Shown here: positions 16,882-25,453 of the stretch, piece after piece
Layout: each line of letters begins with the position of its first letter
How positions within the stretch are numbered: the first letter of the stretch is position 1
DNA from: Bacteroidales bacterium
Lineage (GTDB): Bacteria > Bacteroidota > Bacteroidia > Bacteroidales > F082
Direction of reading: 5' to 3'
Assembly: GCA_017460915.1 (NCBI GenBank)
Contig: JAFUAA010000048.1
Span: 107,762 to 171,761, forward strand
DNA: 64,000 nt
Notes under the pieces: generated by a model
What the model saw: the letters and a program-made list of their open reading frames with translations, nothing else
Databases searched by the model: none
Told to the model about the DNA's origin: nothing
Program-made: the position numbers and the translations under genes

Positions 16882-17472
16882 ATGAAAAAAGGAGGAATCC
16901 TCATTCTTGTCATTTTGGCTGCCCTCGTTTTTTGGGGTGTTGGCGTTTATAACGGTCTGGTTACCAGACAAGAAAACGTTGAGAAGGCTGTTGGCAACGT
17001 GCAAACGGCTTACCAGCAACGTGCCGACCTGATCCCTAATCTCGTCGCGACGGTGAAAAACTATGCCGAGTATGAAGCCGGCACTTTGACGGCCGTCGTC
17101 GAGGCGCGCGCCAAGGCTACTTCGGTGACGCTTGACGCCAACAATCTCACAGAAGAAAGCATGAAAGCCTTCCAAGCCGCTCAAGACGAAATGTCGACTG
17201 CCTTGTCGCGATTGCTGGTCACGGTGGAGCAATATCCCGACCTGAAAGCCAACCAAAACTATCTTGACCTTCAGTCGAAACTTGAAAATTGCGAAAACTC
17301 CATCGCCAACGCCCGCAGGCAATTCAACGAAACGGCTCGAGAATACAACACCGCCGTGCGCCGCTTTCCGGCCAACGTGATTGCTGGTATGTTCGGTTTC
17401 GAAAAGAAGCCTTACTTCGAGGCTTCCGAGGCCGCCCAACAGGCTCCTGATGTGAAGGATCTCTTTAATTGA
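16882..17472 (+). CDS. lemA: LemA family protein
   Basis: A 196-residue protein with one N-terminal membrane helix (about 5-22) and a coiled four-helix domain. Family marks: VYNGLVTRQENVEKAVGNVQTAYQQRADLIPNLVATVKNYAEYE, YPDLKANQNYLDLQ, and ENSIANARRQFNETAREYN. The C-terminus is FGFEKKPYFEA, usual for LemA. Topology predicts a short outer stub and a cytoplasmic helical body. It is often next to TPM-domain genes, but not here. Start ATG 16882 follows a TAnnTTTG promoter by 47 bases. Function in the family is unsettled. Confidence 0.9.
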   Translation: MKKGGILILVILAALVFWGVGVYNGLVTRQENVEKAVGNVQTAYQQRADLIPNLVATVKNYAEYEAGTLTAVVEARAKATSVTLDANNLTEESMKAFQAAQDEMSTALSRLLVTVEQYPDLKANQNYLDLQSKLENCENSIANARRQFNETAREYNTAVRRFPANVIAGMFGFEKKPYFEASEAAQQAPDVKDLFN

Positions 17473-17539
17473 TGACGATTTTGAGAGCGTCTCACTCTCG
17501 AAAAAACGAAAAAAACTTGCATCGGTTGTTCCAAACCAC

Positions 17540-17547
17540 TAATTTTG
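17540..17547 (+). promoter_or_regulatory. -7 box of glmS
   Basis: TAATTTTG on the plus strand, 31 bases before the glmS ATG; matches TAnnTTTG. No glmS ribozyme is visible in the short leader. Confidence 0.6.
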
Positions 17548-17578
17548 CACCTTTATTTATTCTTTAAAAGGGACAAAA

Positions 17579-19423
17579 ATGTGTGGAATAGTTGCTTATG
17601 TAGGTCGTCAAGAGGCCTACCCGATTCTCATCGAAGGCTTGAAGCGCCTCGAATATCGAGGCTACGACAGTGCTGGCGTGGCACTGCTCAATGATGCTGA
17701 CGAACTCAATGTATACAAAGCCAAAGGAAAGGTCTCCGACTTGGAGGTCTTTGCTGCTCCCAAGGATGTCAGCGGGCATATTGGAATTGCGCATACGCGA
17801 TGGGCCACCCACGGCGAACCCAATCAGGTGAACGCCCATCCGCATCGCTCGCAGTCGGGCAACATTGCCCTGATTCACAACGGCATCATCGAGAATTATC
17901 TCAGCCTGTGCAAGGAATTGGAGAAGCGAGGCTTTGTCTTCCAATCGTCGACCGACACCGAAGTGCTGACCAACCTCATCGAGGATGTCCAGCTCAGCGA
18001 ACATGTCGACCTTTACGAGGCCGTTCGCATCGCCTTGAACCATGTGGTGGGAGCCTATGCCATCGCCATTGTCGAGAAAGGTCACCCCGACCAACTCATC
18101 GCCGCCCGCAAAGGAAGTCCGATGGTCATCGGCATCGGCGAGGATGAGTATTTCATCGCTTCGGACGCCACGCCCATCGTGGGGCGCACGCAAAAAGTGG
18201 TTTATCTTGAAGATGAACAAGTGGTGCGCATCAAGTTGGGCGAGGAATTGCACATCAAGACCATACACGACGTGGAGGCTATGCCTTACGTCCAAGAGTT
18301 GAAGATAAACCTCGATTCGATCGAGAAAGCAGGCTTCGACCATTTCATGATGAAGGAAATCTACGAGCAGCCGACCATCGTGCGCGATACCATGCGTGGC
18401 CGTTTGCATCCCGGGGAGAACACTGTCCGGTTGGGAGGCATCATTAAATATGAGAAGCACCTGCTCTATGCCGACAACATCGTCTTTGTGGCTTGCGGCA
18501 CTTCGTGGCACGCTAGCCTTGTGGGCAGCTATCTCATCGAGAAGTTGGCGAAGATTCGCGTCAAGGTGGAATATGCCTCCGAGTTCCGTTATCGCGACCC
18601 CGTCATCACGCCACATGACGTGGTGATTGCCGTCTCGCAGTCGGGCGAGACTGCCGACACGTTGGCCGCCATACAATTGGCGAAAGAGAAAGGTGCAGTG
18701 GTGTTGGGCATATGCAACGTGATTGGCTCCTCGATTTCGAGGGTCACAGACGCGGGCATTTACACCCACGCAGGTCCCGAAATCGGTGTGGCTTCCACCA
18801 AAGCATTCACCTCGCAGGTGACGGTGATGGCTATGCTGGCCTTGCGCCTTGCCGAGTTGAAAGGCTCGATGAAGGAAGAGGAGCGTCTGGCCTTCATCAA
18901 AGAGCTTGACAGCATCCCCGAAAAAATCCAGTGGACGCTCGACCATAGCGGCCACGTGAGGGACATTGCCGCCAAATACAAAGACGTGCGCAACATGCTG
19001 TATCTCGGACGTCTGCAAAACTATCCTGTGGCACTTGAAGGCGCCTTGAAGTTGAAGGAAATCTCCTATATCCATGCCGAGGGCTATCCTGCCGCCGAAA
19101 TGAAACACGGCCCCATTGCATTGATTGACAAGGATATGCCCGTGGTTTTCATCGCCACCAACCACAGTACTTATGAGAAGGTGATTAGCAATATTCAGGA
19201 AGTGAAGGCTCGTAATGGGAAAATCATCGCCATCATCAGCCAGAAAGACGTGTTGGCTCGAAAGATGGCTGACTACGTCATCGAGATTCCCGAGACGGAA
19301 TGCCTCTATTCGCCGCTGTTGGCCACGGTGCCTTTGCAAATCCTGGCCTATCACATTGCCGTGATGCGAGGCTGCAACGTCGACCAGCCACGCAACTTGG
19401 CCAAGTCGGTGACGGTGGAGTAG
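17579..19423 (+). CDS. glmS: Glutamine-fructose-6-phosphate aminotransferase (isomerising)
   Basis: A 614-residue GlmS making glucosamine-6-phosphate for peptidoglycan and LPS. Domain 1 is an Ntn glutamine amidotransferase with the catalytic Cys2 (MCGIVAYVG), RGYDSAG, HTRWATHG and HNGIIENY. Two SIS domains follow: ACGTSWHASLVG, VSQSGETADTLAA, TSQVTVMA, and the C-terminal EGALKLKEISYIHAEGYPAAEMKHGP and QPRNLAKSVTVE. The length is standard. The opposite strand is open over its full length because of codon composition; that frame has no protein features and I treat it as spurious. Confidence 0.97.
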   Translation: MCGIVAYVGRQEAYPILIEGLKRLEYRGYDSAGVALLNDADELNVYKAKGKVSDLEVFAAPKDVSGHIGIAHTRWATHGEPNQVNAHPHRSQSGNIALIHNGIIENYLSLCKELEKRGFVFQSSTDTEVLTNLIEDVQLSEHVDLYEAVRIALNHVVGAYAIAIVEKGHPDQLIAARKGSPMVIGIGEDEYFIASDATPIVGRTQKVVYLEDEQVVRIKLGEELHIKTIHDVEAMPYVQELKINLDSIEKAGFDHFMMKEIYEQPTIVRDTMRGRLHPGENTVRLGGIIKYEKHLLYADNIVFVACGTSWHASLVGSYLIEKLAKIRVKVEYASEFRYRDPVITPHDVVIAVSQSGETADTLAAIQLAKEKGAVVLGICNVIGSSISRVTDAGIYTHAGPEIGVASTKAFTSQVTVMAMLALRLAELKGSMKEEERLAFIKELDSIPEKIQWTLDHSGHVRDIAAKYKDVRNMLYLGRLQNYPVALEGALKLKEISYIHAEGYPAAEMKHGPIALIDKDMPVVFIATNHSTYEKVISNIQEVKARNGKIIAIISQKDVLARKMADYVIEIPETECLYSPLLATVPLQILAYHIAVMRGCNVDQPRNLAKSVTVE

Positions 19424-19440
19424 AAGGCACGGCTCATCGA

Positions 19441-19487
19441 AAGCGAAAAACCCTGCCAATCAATGGATTGAGCATGGTTTTTCGCTT
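19441..19487 (+). terminator. Hairpin after glmS, probable terminator
   Basis: Perfect 12-bp stem AAGCGAAAAACC (19441-19452) / GGTTTTTCGCTT (19476-19487) with a 23-base loop, 18 bases after the glmS stop. The T-rich right arm would serve as terminator, although the loop is long. Confidence 0.6.
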
Positions 19488-19615
19488 GGTACCGAAGACC
19501 GATACAAAACCAATATATCAAAGGAAATTAAGAGAAACAAAACGCAACAAAATCAAAGGATTATGAAATGCGTTTTTTCTCTTTATTGCTTATTTTTTCC
19601 TATTATCTGTTATTT

Positions 19616-19634
19616 TTTGCGCCCTATTTGCGCC
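19616..19634 (+). repeat. Left direct repeat, attL candidate
   Basis: TTTGCGCCCTATTTGCGCC, identical to 30850-30868. The unit itself is a tandem of TTTGCGCC separated by CTA. Located 77 bases before the integrase start. Confidence 0.75.
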
Positions 19635-19711
19635 TCGATGAAAATGAAGTAGTACCTTTGCAAACCAAAGGAAACCAAGAATTAGTTTCGTTGGAATTTG
19701 CACCCTATACT

Positions 19712-20782
19712 ATGGCGAAAAACAATGTTAAGGTAACGGACAACCCGAAATTGAAGCAGAAGAAGCTATCGGACGGCAATTTCTCCCTCTATCTTGAATA
19801 TTATCTCGGCTACAACAGTGAAGTCGATGAGGCGACGGGAAAGACCAAGGTAAGGGCCATCAGACGGAAAGAGTTCCTTGGACAGACCTTCTATGGCAAG
19901 CCAAGGACACCCATTGAGAGGGAGAACAACAGCAAGAACATTCAACTGGCACAGGAAATCAGGAAAGAACGTGAGCAGGAGTTTCTGAAGGACACGAGAG
20001 GCTACCGCTTGGAGAAAAGCAAGAACGTCGATTTTGTCTCGCTCTACCAGTCTTATATTGACCGATACACGAAATGCGATGTGCGTATGCTCAAGATGTC
20101 GCTCCGTTGGTTCAATGAGTTCATCGACACAACGCCTGAATACGAGAAGTACAGGAACGGAATCAAGCCGAGCCAAATCACCAAGGATATGATGGTTGAC
20201 TTTGCGGAGTTCCTCAAGTCCAGAGGGAACGGGGAAACGCCGAAGAGCGTGCTGCAACGTTTCAAGAAGGTGGTCAAGTGGGCGATTGAGCATGGCTATA
20301 TGGCCAACGACCCAACGGCGGGCGTGAGGATTGTCACAGACGAGCAGATACTGAGAAAGGACGTGCTTTCGACGGAGGAGGTGGTCAAGTTCATCAACAC
20401 GCACTACCAAGGCGAGAACCCAGAAATCCGCAGGGCTTTCATCTTCTGTTGCTATTGCGGCCTCCGCTTTTGCGATGTCAAGGACTTGACCTTTCGGAAC
20501 ATCGACTACTCCAACCGCCTCTTGAAGTTCGAACAGAACAAGACCAAGGGACACTCATCGAGCAGCGGCGAGACCATTCCGCTCAACGACGGCATCATAT
20601 CATTGTTGGGCAAGCCTGGGGTTGGCAAGGAGGACGATTTGGTGTTTCACCTGCCATCACACACCATGTGCTTGAAGGCTTTACGTCATTGGACGGCAAG
20701 GGCGGGCATCGCGAAGCACATCACATGGCCCAGATGGACGAGTGCGCCGAGGCGATATGCCGCGAGCTCGACCAGTTCGTAG
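19712..20782 (+). pseudogene. Tyrosine-recombinase integrase, C-terminal catalytic end lost
   Basis: Start at ATG 19712 (MAKNNVKVTD). Residues 1-90 form the arm-binding region, about 95-210 the SAM-like core-binding domain (YQSYIDRYTKCDVRMLKMSLRWFNEF), and the catalytic domain starts well: YCGLRFCDVKDL (first catalytic Arg) and the Lys region NKTKGHSSSSG. After RAGIAKHITW the expected C-ARHSFA box and the C-terminal Tyr are replaced by PRWTSAPRRYAASSTSS, which is read out of frame through another phage gene fragment. The break is at about 20728. With HxxR and the nucleophilic Tyr gone, the protein cannot recombine. Confidence 0.88.
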
Positions 20783-20904
20783 GCGGCGAAGGCTGCAAGG
20801 ACGCCTACGAGGCCTACGCCAAGGCATACGAGGCCATCAGGAAGGAAGTCGCCGAACTGCTCATGTTCCGCATGCTCGACGACAGGGAGAAGGAGAATAT
20901 CTGA
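20725..20904 (+). pseudogene. 3' fragment of an unknown phage gene fused to the integrase break
   Basis: Frame read as MAQMDECAEAICRELDQFVG... (59 residues), ending in a charged helical tail REKENI. It lies in a different frame from the integrase and appears to be the C-terminal end of a gene whose front was removed by the same deletion that cut the integrase; the ATG at 20725 may be fortuitous. Amphipathic helical character only; no family recognised. Confidence 0.5.
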
Positions 20905-21010
20905 AAAAATTTCGCTTTTTCGCTTGCGGCTACGAAAAAGTTTTGTAATTTTGTCGCATCTTACGTCAGTAAGGCAGCCAACGCTACGGCGCGAGCATCG
21001 CAGGGGGAAA

Positions 21011-23638
21011 TCACTTCCCCCTGTTGTTTTTTATGAACTCACCATCCTTGAAAAACAGCCTCAGGCTCCCCTTCTCGTAAATCCATACCTCATCTATCTG
21101 CTGGTTGATGTGCAGACGTGCGGCGACGGCCTTCCTGATGAACCTATCCGAAGCTCCCTTGTTGTTGTCAATGATGATACGGCTCGACTGTTTCAGGCCG
21201 TGTGAGAGCATGTTGCTTATCTTCCGCTTGTTCCAAGGTCTCTCATAACTCTCGTACTCATAGAACAAGTCGCCGACGAGTATGTCAGGGCATTTCCTCT
21301 CGTATTTTGTCCCGACAAGGCTTCCGAACACTTCCTTGTAGGTTTCGCTCTTGAAGTGCGTCCGTGCAAGTATCTTGACGGTCTCGCCTTCCTTCGCAAA
21401 CAGCGTCGATATGGTTAGTATGTCCCTGTAGTCGGACTTGCCTTTATCAACACCTTCCATGATTTGTACGCTTCCTCCGTTGTCAAAGACCTTCCTTGTC
21501 GTGAAGATGGACGGCAATTCCTTTGCCGTGGGTGCGGCTGCCGGCACAATCGCAGTACCTTCGACTTTCCAGTACTGCTCGTTGTCCCGAAGGAAATACG
21601 GCAGCGTCTTCGCCCTCGCTATCCTGTCCTCGTTGTCAGCCACCCATTGCTTGAACTGGTCAGGAACATCGTGTACCGTGTTCACGCTCTCGTTGTTCTC
21701 TCCATTCTCCAAGTCGCGCCAAAACTCCTCGTCGGTCTTCAGGATGTAGGTGATGAAACAGCGGCAGTTGCTTCCCCAAAAACACTTTCCGTTGCGACGG
21801 ATGTACATTGTGTTGTTGCGCTCCAATGTTAAGTCATATACCATGCCGTCATAGTCCACGAAGTCCTTTTGGTATTGCGTAGCATATTGTGAACGGCACT
21901 CCGAAATCGTGATGCAATCGTAATTGATGGTGTAAACCCCATTCCTGAACTCTTGTTGTTTGCCTGCTGTGTGGCTTACATGGTAGGATGGTCTGTTGCC
22001 TGTTTTCAGAATCAATTCTCCGAGGTCACTTGCCATCCGTTTTGAAGATGTGCAATAAACTCTTTCGTCGTCTTTTGGCACACATAGATTTCCATGGCTT
22101 CCAACAAACGGTTTCGCTTTCTTGATATGGCCGTCGCATGAAATAAAAGCATCCAAGAACACGCGAATGCCCGTTTTGTCAGATTCCTTGATTTCTGAAG
22201 GCACAAACTTGTCTGCCGCCTTCCCGAACTGAGAAAGGTATTCGTACCAGTCCTTGTCGTTAAACTCTATCTTGCCTCCGTTATACCGTGGCTTCATTCC
22301 CATATCGGCAATGCAGTCGTAAATCCTTGCTCTGTCTTCGTCTTGTTGTGCTATTCCAACCTCATATCTATGACCGAGGCTTCCGTCTGAAAGCCAATAG
22401 CCCATGAATTTCGCAAACAAAGCAAATTTCACATCATGTGTTCCTATCTTGACTGAATCGATTTTCTTCCCTCTCCATTCCGAAGAACGGTAGATAGGTT
22501 GGCTCTTTCCGCATTGTTCTGCCTCGATACGCTTGAAAGTCCATCCGTCATTCTTCGACACTACAAGCACTTCGTGTTCTGGTGTGACAAGTTGGCTATA
22601 GGAACGGTTGTGTAAATGCACCATCTTTCCTTTATGTGGTCGGCTGATGTTAAGTGTTATTCCGACATATTCGAGGTCACGGGTTTCTGGATTAAGCGAA
22701 AGTATAAGGTCGTCGTCCTTCACATCTTTGAAGAACTTCCATCCGTCTGCGGTATAGACTTCGCTGTCGCTTGAATAACATTGGGGGTGCCAACCAACAA
22801 ACTTGAAGTTGCGCGGGTAATCCCCCTCCAACTCGTCGCAGATGTCGTAGAACTGTCCTTCGGGAACGCCTTTGCAATTATGGTTGTTGGAGAGGTTCAC
22901 GCGGATGCCCACGCAAGCGTCGAATTGCTGCGCCGTCTCGCAGTCGGACGAGCGGTAGGCCATGTTGATTTCGCTCCTTGCCAAACGCATGGCGTTCTTG
23001 TAGGCCGAGCGGTACTTGCCCGGTCCTGGGTGGAAAGCCGCCATCGCCTTGCTCATCCTTAGCTCGCCCGTCTCCTTGTCGCGCACGCGGCGAAACAAGA
23101 GGTCGGGGTCTTTGAGCAGGCTCCGTATGTCGCGGCTCAACGCATCAGCCGACTTGCCTTCGAGCAATGCCGTGTCGATGGCCGTCTCCATCTGCCGCTC
23201 AAAGTCTTCCGTATAATCCCATACCTTATCCGACAGCTTCAAGCCGCCTATCTTGCGTTTCTGGAAGGCTTCAAGGGCATCCATGTTTCGGCCTTTCATC
23301 TCAAGCATCTTGTCGAGGAAAAGGTCTTGCCGCTGCTGGGTCTGCTCCACGAGGTTATAGAGTTGGCTCAGGTACTCGGAGGCTTGCTCGCGGGCTGTTT
23401 CCCATTCCTTGCCTTCGGCCTGCACGGTGAGGTCGGTGATTTCCTTCGACAGTTCGCGCATCAGTTGCTCGGCCTCGGCTTTCATCTGCCTGTCGTCTGC
23501 AAACGAGAAGATGTGGTCGTCGGTGGCCTTGGTAATGCGTTTCCGCAGGCAGGGAGTCATCATCCGCGTTCCCGACTTCCCGACCCATCCCCGCACGTTG
23601 AGTTCCGACCCCGACGGGTATTTCAACCCCAATGCCAT
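21011..23638 (-). CDS. Phage minor head protein (Mu gpF / SPP1 gp7-like) interrupted by an intein
   Basis: 875 codons. N-extein residues 1-286 are helical and charged and end in the head-morphogenesis core (KYRSAYKNAMRLARSEINMAYR, VRVNLSNNHNCKG-like segment, GWHPQ). An intein occupies 287-624. The C-extein resumes with CRCFITYIL, so splicing would rebuild GWHPQ-CRCF, the conserved HPxCRC motif of gpF-like proteins. The last 140 residues (PDILVGDLFYEYESYERPWN, SHGLKQSSRIIIDN, EVWIYEKG) look like a separate nuclease/toxin-type domain, as in phage head proteins carrying CdiA- or BECR-like ends; this is an inference. Start at 23638 is tentative: the frame runs open further upstream, into the promoter and genes of the HigBA unit. 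It reads opposite to most element genes. Confidence 0.8.
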   Translation of the reverse strand: MALGLKYPSGSELNVRGWVGKSGTRMMTPCLRKRITKATDDHIFSFADDRQMKAEAEQLMRELSKEITDLTVQAEGKEWETAREQASEYLSQLYNLVEQTQQRQDLFLDKMLEMKGRNMDALEAFQKRKIGGLKLSDKVWDYTEDFERQMETAIDTALLEGKSADALSRDIRSLLKDPDLLFRRVRDKETGELRMSKAMAAFHPGPGKYRSAYKNAMRLARSEINMAYRSSDCETAQQFDACVGIRVNLSNNHNCKGVPEGQFYDICDELEGDYPRNFKFVGWHPQCYSSDSEVYTADGWKFFKDVKDDDLILSLNPETRDLEYVGITLNISRPHKGKMVHLHNRSYSQLVTPEHEVLVVSKNDGWTFKRIEAEQCGKSQPIYRSSEWRGKKIDSVKIGTHDVKFALFAKFMGYWLSDGSLGHRYEVGIAQQDEDRARIYDCIADMGMKPRYNGGKIEFNDKDWYEYLSQFGKAADKFVPSEIKESDKTGIRVFLDAFISCDGHIKKAKPFVGSHGNLCVPKDDERVYCTSSKRMASDLGELILKTGNRPSYHVSHTAGKQQEFRNGVYTINYDCITISECRSQYATQYQKDFVDYDGMVYDLTLERNNTMYIRRNGKCFWGSNCRCFITYILKTDEEFWRDLENGENNESVNTVHDVPDQFKQWVADNEDRIARAKTLPYFLRDNEQYWKVEGTAIVPAAAPTAKELPSIFTTRKVFDNGGSVQIMEGVDKGKSDYRDILTISTLFAKEGETVKILARTHFKSETYKEVFGSLVGTKYERKCPDILVGDLFYEYESYERPWNKRKISNMLSHGLKQSSRIIIDNNKGASDRFIRKAVAARLHINQQIDEVWIYEKGSLRLFFKDGEFIKNNRGK
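21767..22780 (-). other. Intein with LAGLIDADG homing endonuclease, 338 residues
   Basis: Begins with Cys1 in CYSSDSEVYTADGWKFFKDV (block A, Hint domain); block B is LVTPEHEVLVV with the usual T-x-x-H. The dodecapeptide endonuclease motifs are FAKFMGYWLSDGSLG and IRVFLDAFISCDGH. Block F/G is GMVYDLTLERNNTMYIRRNG...FWGSN, followed by Cys+1 of the C-extein. The terminal Asn is present; the usual penultimate His is Ser, as in some active inteins. No frameshift within it, so splicing competence looks intact. Confidence 0.9.
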
Positions 23639-23713
23639 TGAGTTCACGCGGCTGGGCTGACTGTCATTTGCACGAAAAATGGAAAAATGTTTTGCCGTTT
23701 GGAAATAATATTG

Positions 23714-23721
23714 TATCTTTG
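23714..23721 (+). promoter_or_regulatory. -7 box of the higB/higA unit
   Basis: TATCTTTG on the plus strand, 26 bases before the toxin ATG at 23747. Confidence 0.6.
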
Positions 23722-23746
23722 TGCCGTCAACCAACAGAAATGCGAT

Positions 23747-24043
23747 ATGCGAGTATTCTCGAAAAGCACACTCGTAGAGTACTACACTGACCATCCGCTG
23801 GCGCAACAGCCCCTTCAGGACTGGTACGAGACCACGAAAAGGGCGGAATGGAAGAACCTCAACGACATCCGGGCGGTGTTCAACAACGTGGACTATGTGG
23901 GCAACGACCGCTATGTGTTCAACATCAAGGGCAACGACTACCGCCTTGTGGTGGTCATCCGTTTCTCCAAGGGACGGGTGTTCATCCGCTTCATTGGGAC
24001 GCACGCAGAGTACGACAAGATTACGGACATCAAAAACATTTGA
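23747..24043 (+). CDS. higB: HigB-type mRNA interferase toxin
   Basis: A 98-residue RelE-superfamily toxin of the HigB_toxin type: MRVFSKSTLVEYY, a central helix with PLQDWYETTKRAEWKNLNDIR, then the strand-rich core VFNIKGNDYRLVVVIRFSKGRVFIRFIGTHAEYDKI. These proteins cut mRNA on the ribosome; the conserved basic and aromatic residues of the last strands (RFIGTHAEYD) are in place. It precedes the antitoxin gene by 3 bases, the order typical for higBA. The start at 23747 follows a TAnnTTTG promoter and the SKSTL start usual for the family. The module may stabilise the decaying element. Confidence 0.88.
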   Translation: MRVFSKSTLVEYYTDHPLAQQPLQDWYETTKRAEWKNLNDIRAVFNNVDYVGNDRYVFNIKGNDYRLVVVIRFSKGRVFIRFIGTHAEYDKITDIKNI

Positions 24044-24046
24044 GAT

Positions 24047-24412
24047 ATGGCACAAATCAAGAGTGAGGCGGCGTATCGAGCCGCGTTGAAACGAATCGAC
24101 GAACTCCTTCCGCTGACGGGTGACGACGTTCCCGACGACGACCCGAATATGCTGGAGATGGATATGCTTTGCGACATGGTGGAGGAGTACGAGGACATCC
24201 ACTATCCCGTGGGCAAGCCGGAACTGGCCGACGTCATCAAGCTCCGCATGTACGAGCGCAGCCTTACACAGGCAGCCGTGGCGCAGCTCCTTGGCATTAG
24301 CCAGTCGAGGATGAGCGAGTTGATGCACGGCAAGATGGAGCCGTCCTACCAACTATCCCGCAACCTCTGCACCAAGCTCAACATCGAGCCTTCGGTGGTG
24401 CTGGGCGTGTGA
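24047..24412 (+). CDS. higA: HigA-type antitoxin, XRE helix-turn-helix
   Basis: A 121-residue antitoxin. The N-terminal half is acidic (LPLTGDDVPDDDPNMLEMDML), likely contacting the toxin, and the C-terminal half carries the DNA-binding HTH (LADVIKLRMYERSLTQAAVAQLLGISQSRMSELMHGK). It probably neutralises HigB and represses the pair. Intact, with no frameshift, in contrast to several neighbours in the element. Confidence 0.88.
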   Translation: MAQIKSEAAYRAALKRIDELLPLTGDDVPDDDPNMLEMDMLCDMVEEYEDIHYPVGKPELADVIKLRMYERSLTQAAVAQLLGISQSRMSELMHGKMEPSYQLSRNLCTKLNIEPSVVLGV

Positions 24413-24447
24413 TTTTCAACGTAAACAACAGCCCTCCGCTAACGACA

Positions 24448-24477
24448 AAGGCCGTTCCCATCGCTGGGGGCGGCCTT
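24448..24477 (+). terminator. Hairpin after higA, terminator candidate
   Basis: AAGGCCG (24448-24454) / CGGCCTT (24471-24477), 35 bases after the higA stop. The following bases GCTTCATAAT give only a weak T tract. Confidence 0.45.
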
Positions 24478-24498
24478 GCTTCATAATCTTCGTATCGT

Positions 24499-24579
24499 TT
24501 CGTTGGAATCTAACGCAAGTGTCTCGGAAAATTCGGGAAAAACACCAAAAGGAAGTTTGTTTTTCGTTGGAATCTAACG
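24499..24579. repeat. Two copies of a 17-bp near-palindromic site
   Basis: TTCGTTGGAATCTAACG at 24499-24515 and 24563-24579, 64 bp apart. The inner 15 bases have dyad symmetry (CGTTnGAnTCnAACG). They lie in the gap between the convergent higA and XRE genes; the remainder of 24480-24660 shows no gene. Confidence 0.6.
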
Positions 24580-24662
24580 AAAACAAGCCTATTTGTCGCA
24601 GAAACGGGTAAAATGTCCGCTTTGGCGGTTTTTCGGTTCAAAGGCGTGAAATCTCTTGGAGA

Positions 24663-25154
24663 TTATGGTATTTGTTCCTCGTGTGTAGCGTTCCACTCCT
24701 GGCGCATCTTCTCCAGCTCAGCCAATTCCTCGCTGGTCAGGAGGCGGTAATTGGGCTCGTCTGTTACCATTGCCTTCAAGCGTTCCACTTCCGTCTTGAT
24801 TTCCTCGTTGGTCATAGTGTGTGGGCTTTTCGCCAGCACCAACTCCGCCCCACAGTTAGGGCAGCGCAACACGTCGCCTCCGTTGCCGGCCTTGGATTGG
24901 TGGCGGTTGATGACCTCATCCGTGGCGAAAATGTCCTCCACCTCGATTTCAAGTGCATCGGCAATGCGTTTCAATGTTTCCATACTTGGATATGTGATGG
25001 CATTTGCACCCTCTTTTGCTTTTTTTGTCTTACGGTCTGGGCGGAGTGATATGCTCAAGGCTACTCTTGTGATTCCCATCTTGTCTGCTAACTCCATTTG
25101 CGTAACGCCTCGCTCTTTGCAAAGTTCGTTTACTCGTTTTCTGATGTCAATCAT
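24663..25154 (-). CDS. XRE-family transcriptional regulator with CxxC element
   Basis: A 163-residue repressor-like protein. The HTH occupies about residues 4-70 (RKRVNELCKERGVTQMELADKMGITRVALS), followed by a single CPNC pair (Cys98 and Cys101) and a charged helical tail (NEEIKTEVERLKAMV). One CxxC pair alone would need a partner chain to bind zinc. Start chosen at ATG 25154 because the minus-strand -7 box (CAAAATTA at 25181-25188 read on plus) lies upstream of it and inside the longer frame. Its position facing the early gene block across divergent promoters suits a phage repressor. Confidence 0.78.
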   Translation of the reverse strand: MIDIRKRVNELCKERGVTQMELADKMGITRVALSISLRPDRKTKKAKEGANAITYPSMETLKRIADALEIEVEDIFATDEVINRHQSKAGNGGDVLRCPNCGAELVLAKSPHTMTNEEIKTEVERLKAMVTDEPNYRLLTSEELAELEKMRQEWNATHEEQIP

Positions 25155-25180
25155 AGTGCTTTCTATTCGGTTTGAGGCTG

Positions 25181-25397
25181 CAAAATTACTTCTTTTTTTG
25201 AAAGAATCAAGAAAAAAAGCAAAGTAAAAACAATAATACATCTTATTTGTTGTATAGCAAAAAATAATAATTTAGAAACATTATAAATTTAAATTATCAA
25301 AATATTGAAAAACAAGCAATTACGCTTTTGCAAACTGCTGTACATAGAATAAAAGTAAAATAAATGCTTTACACATTAAAATAAATACTTATCTTTG
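25181..25397. promoter_or_regulatory. AT-rich divergent control region of the element
   Basis: Minus strand TAATTTTG (25188-25181) serves the XRE gene; plus strand TATCTTTG (25390-25397) serves the block starting at 25454. The interval 25200-25390 is strongly AT-rich with no gene and is the likely operator zone. Confidence 0.6.
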
Positions 25398-25453
25398 CAG
25401 CGTAAAACGATAAATAAATACTATACAATATAATCAAAAGAAAGGGCAACACA

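Noticed and set aside
17473-17578. glmS ribozyme in the glmS leader
   Set aside because: The leader after the TAATTTTG box is only about 25 bases, too short for the ribozyme fold.
17564-19459. 631-codon open frame on the minus strand over glmS
   Set aside because: Fully antisense to an intact, well-conserved glmS; its translation is His/Val-rich without domains, a by-product of codon usage.
23639-24352. N-terminal extension of the head protein frame through the HigBA region
   Set aside because: It runs antisense to the toxin and antitoxin genes, which are well supported; no phage head features in that part.
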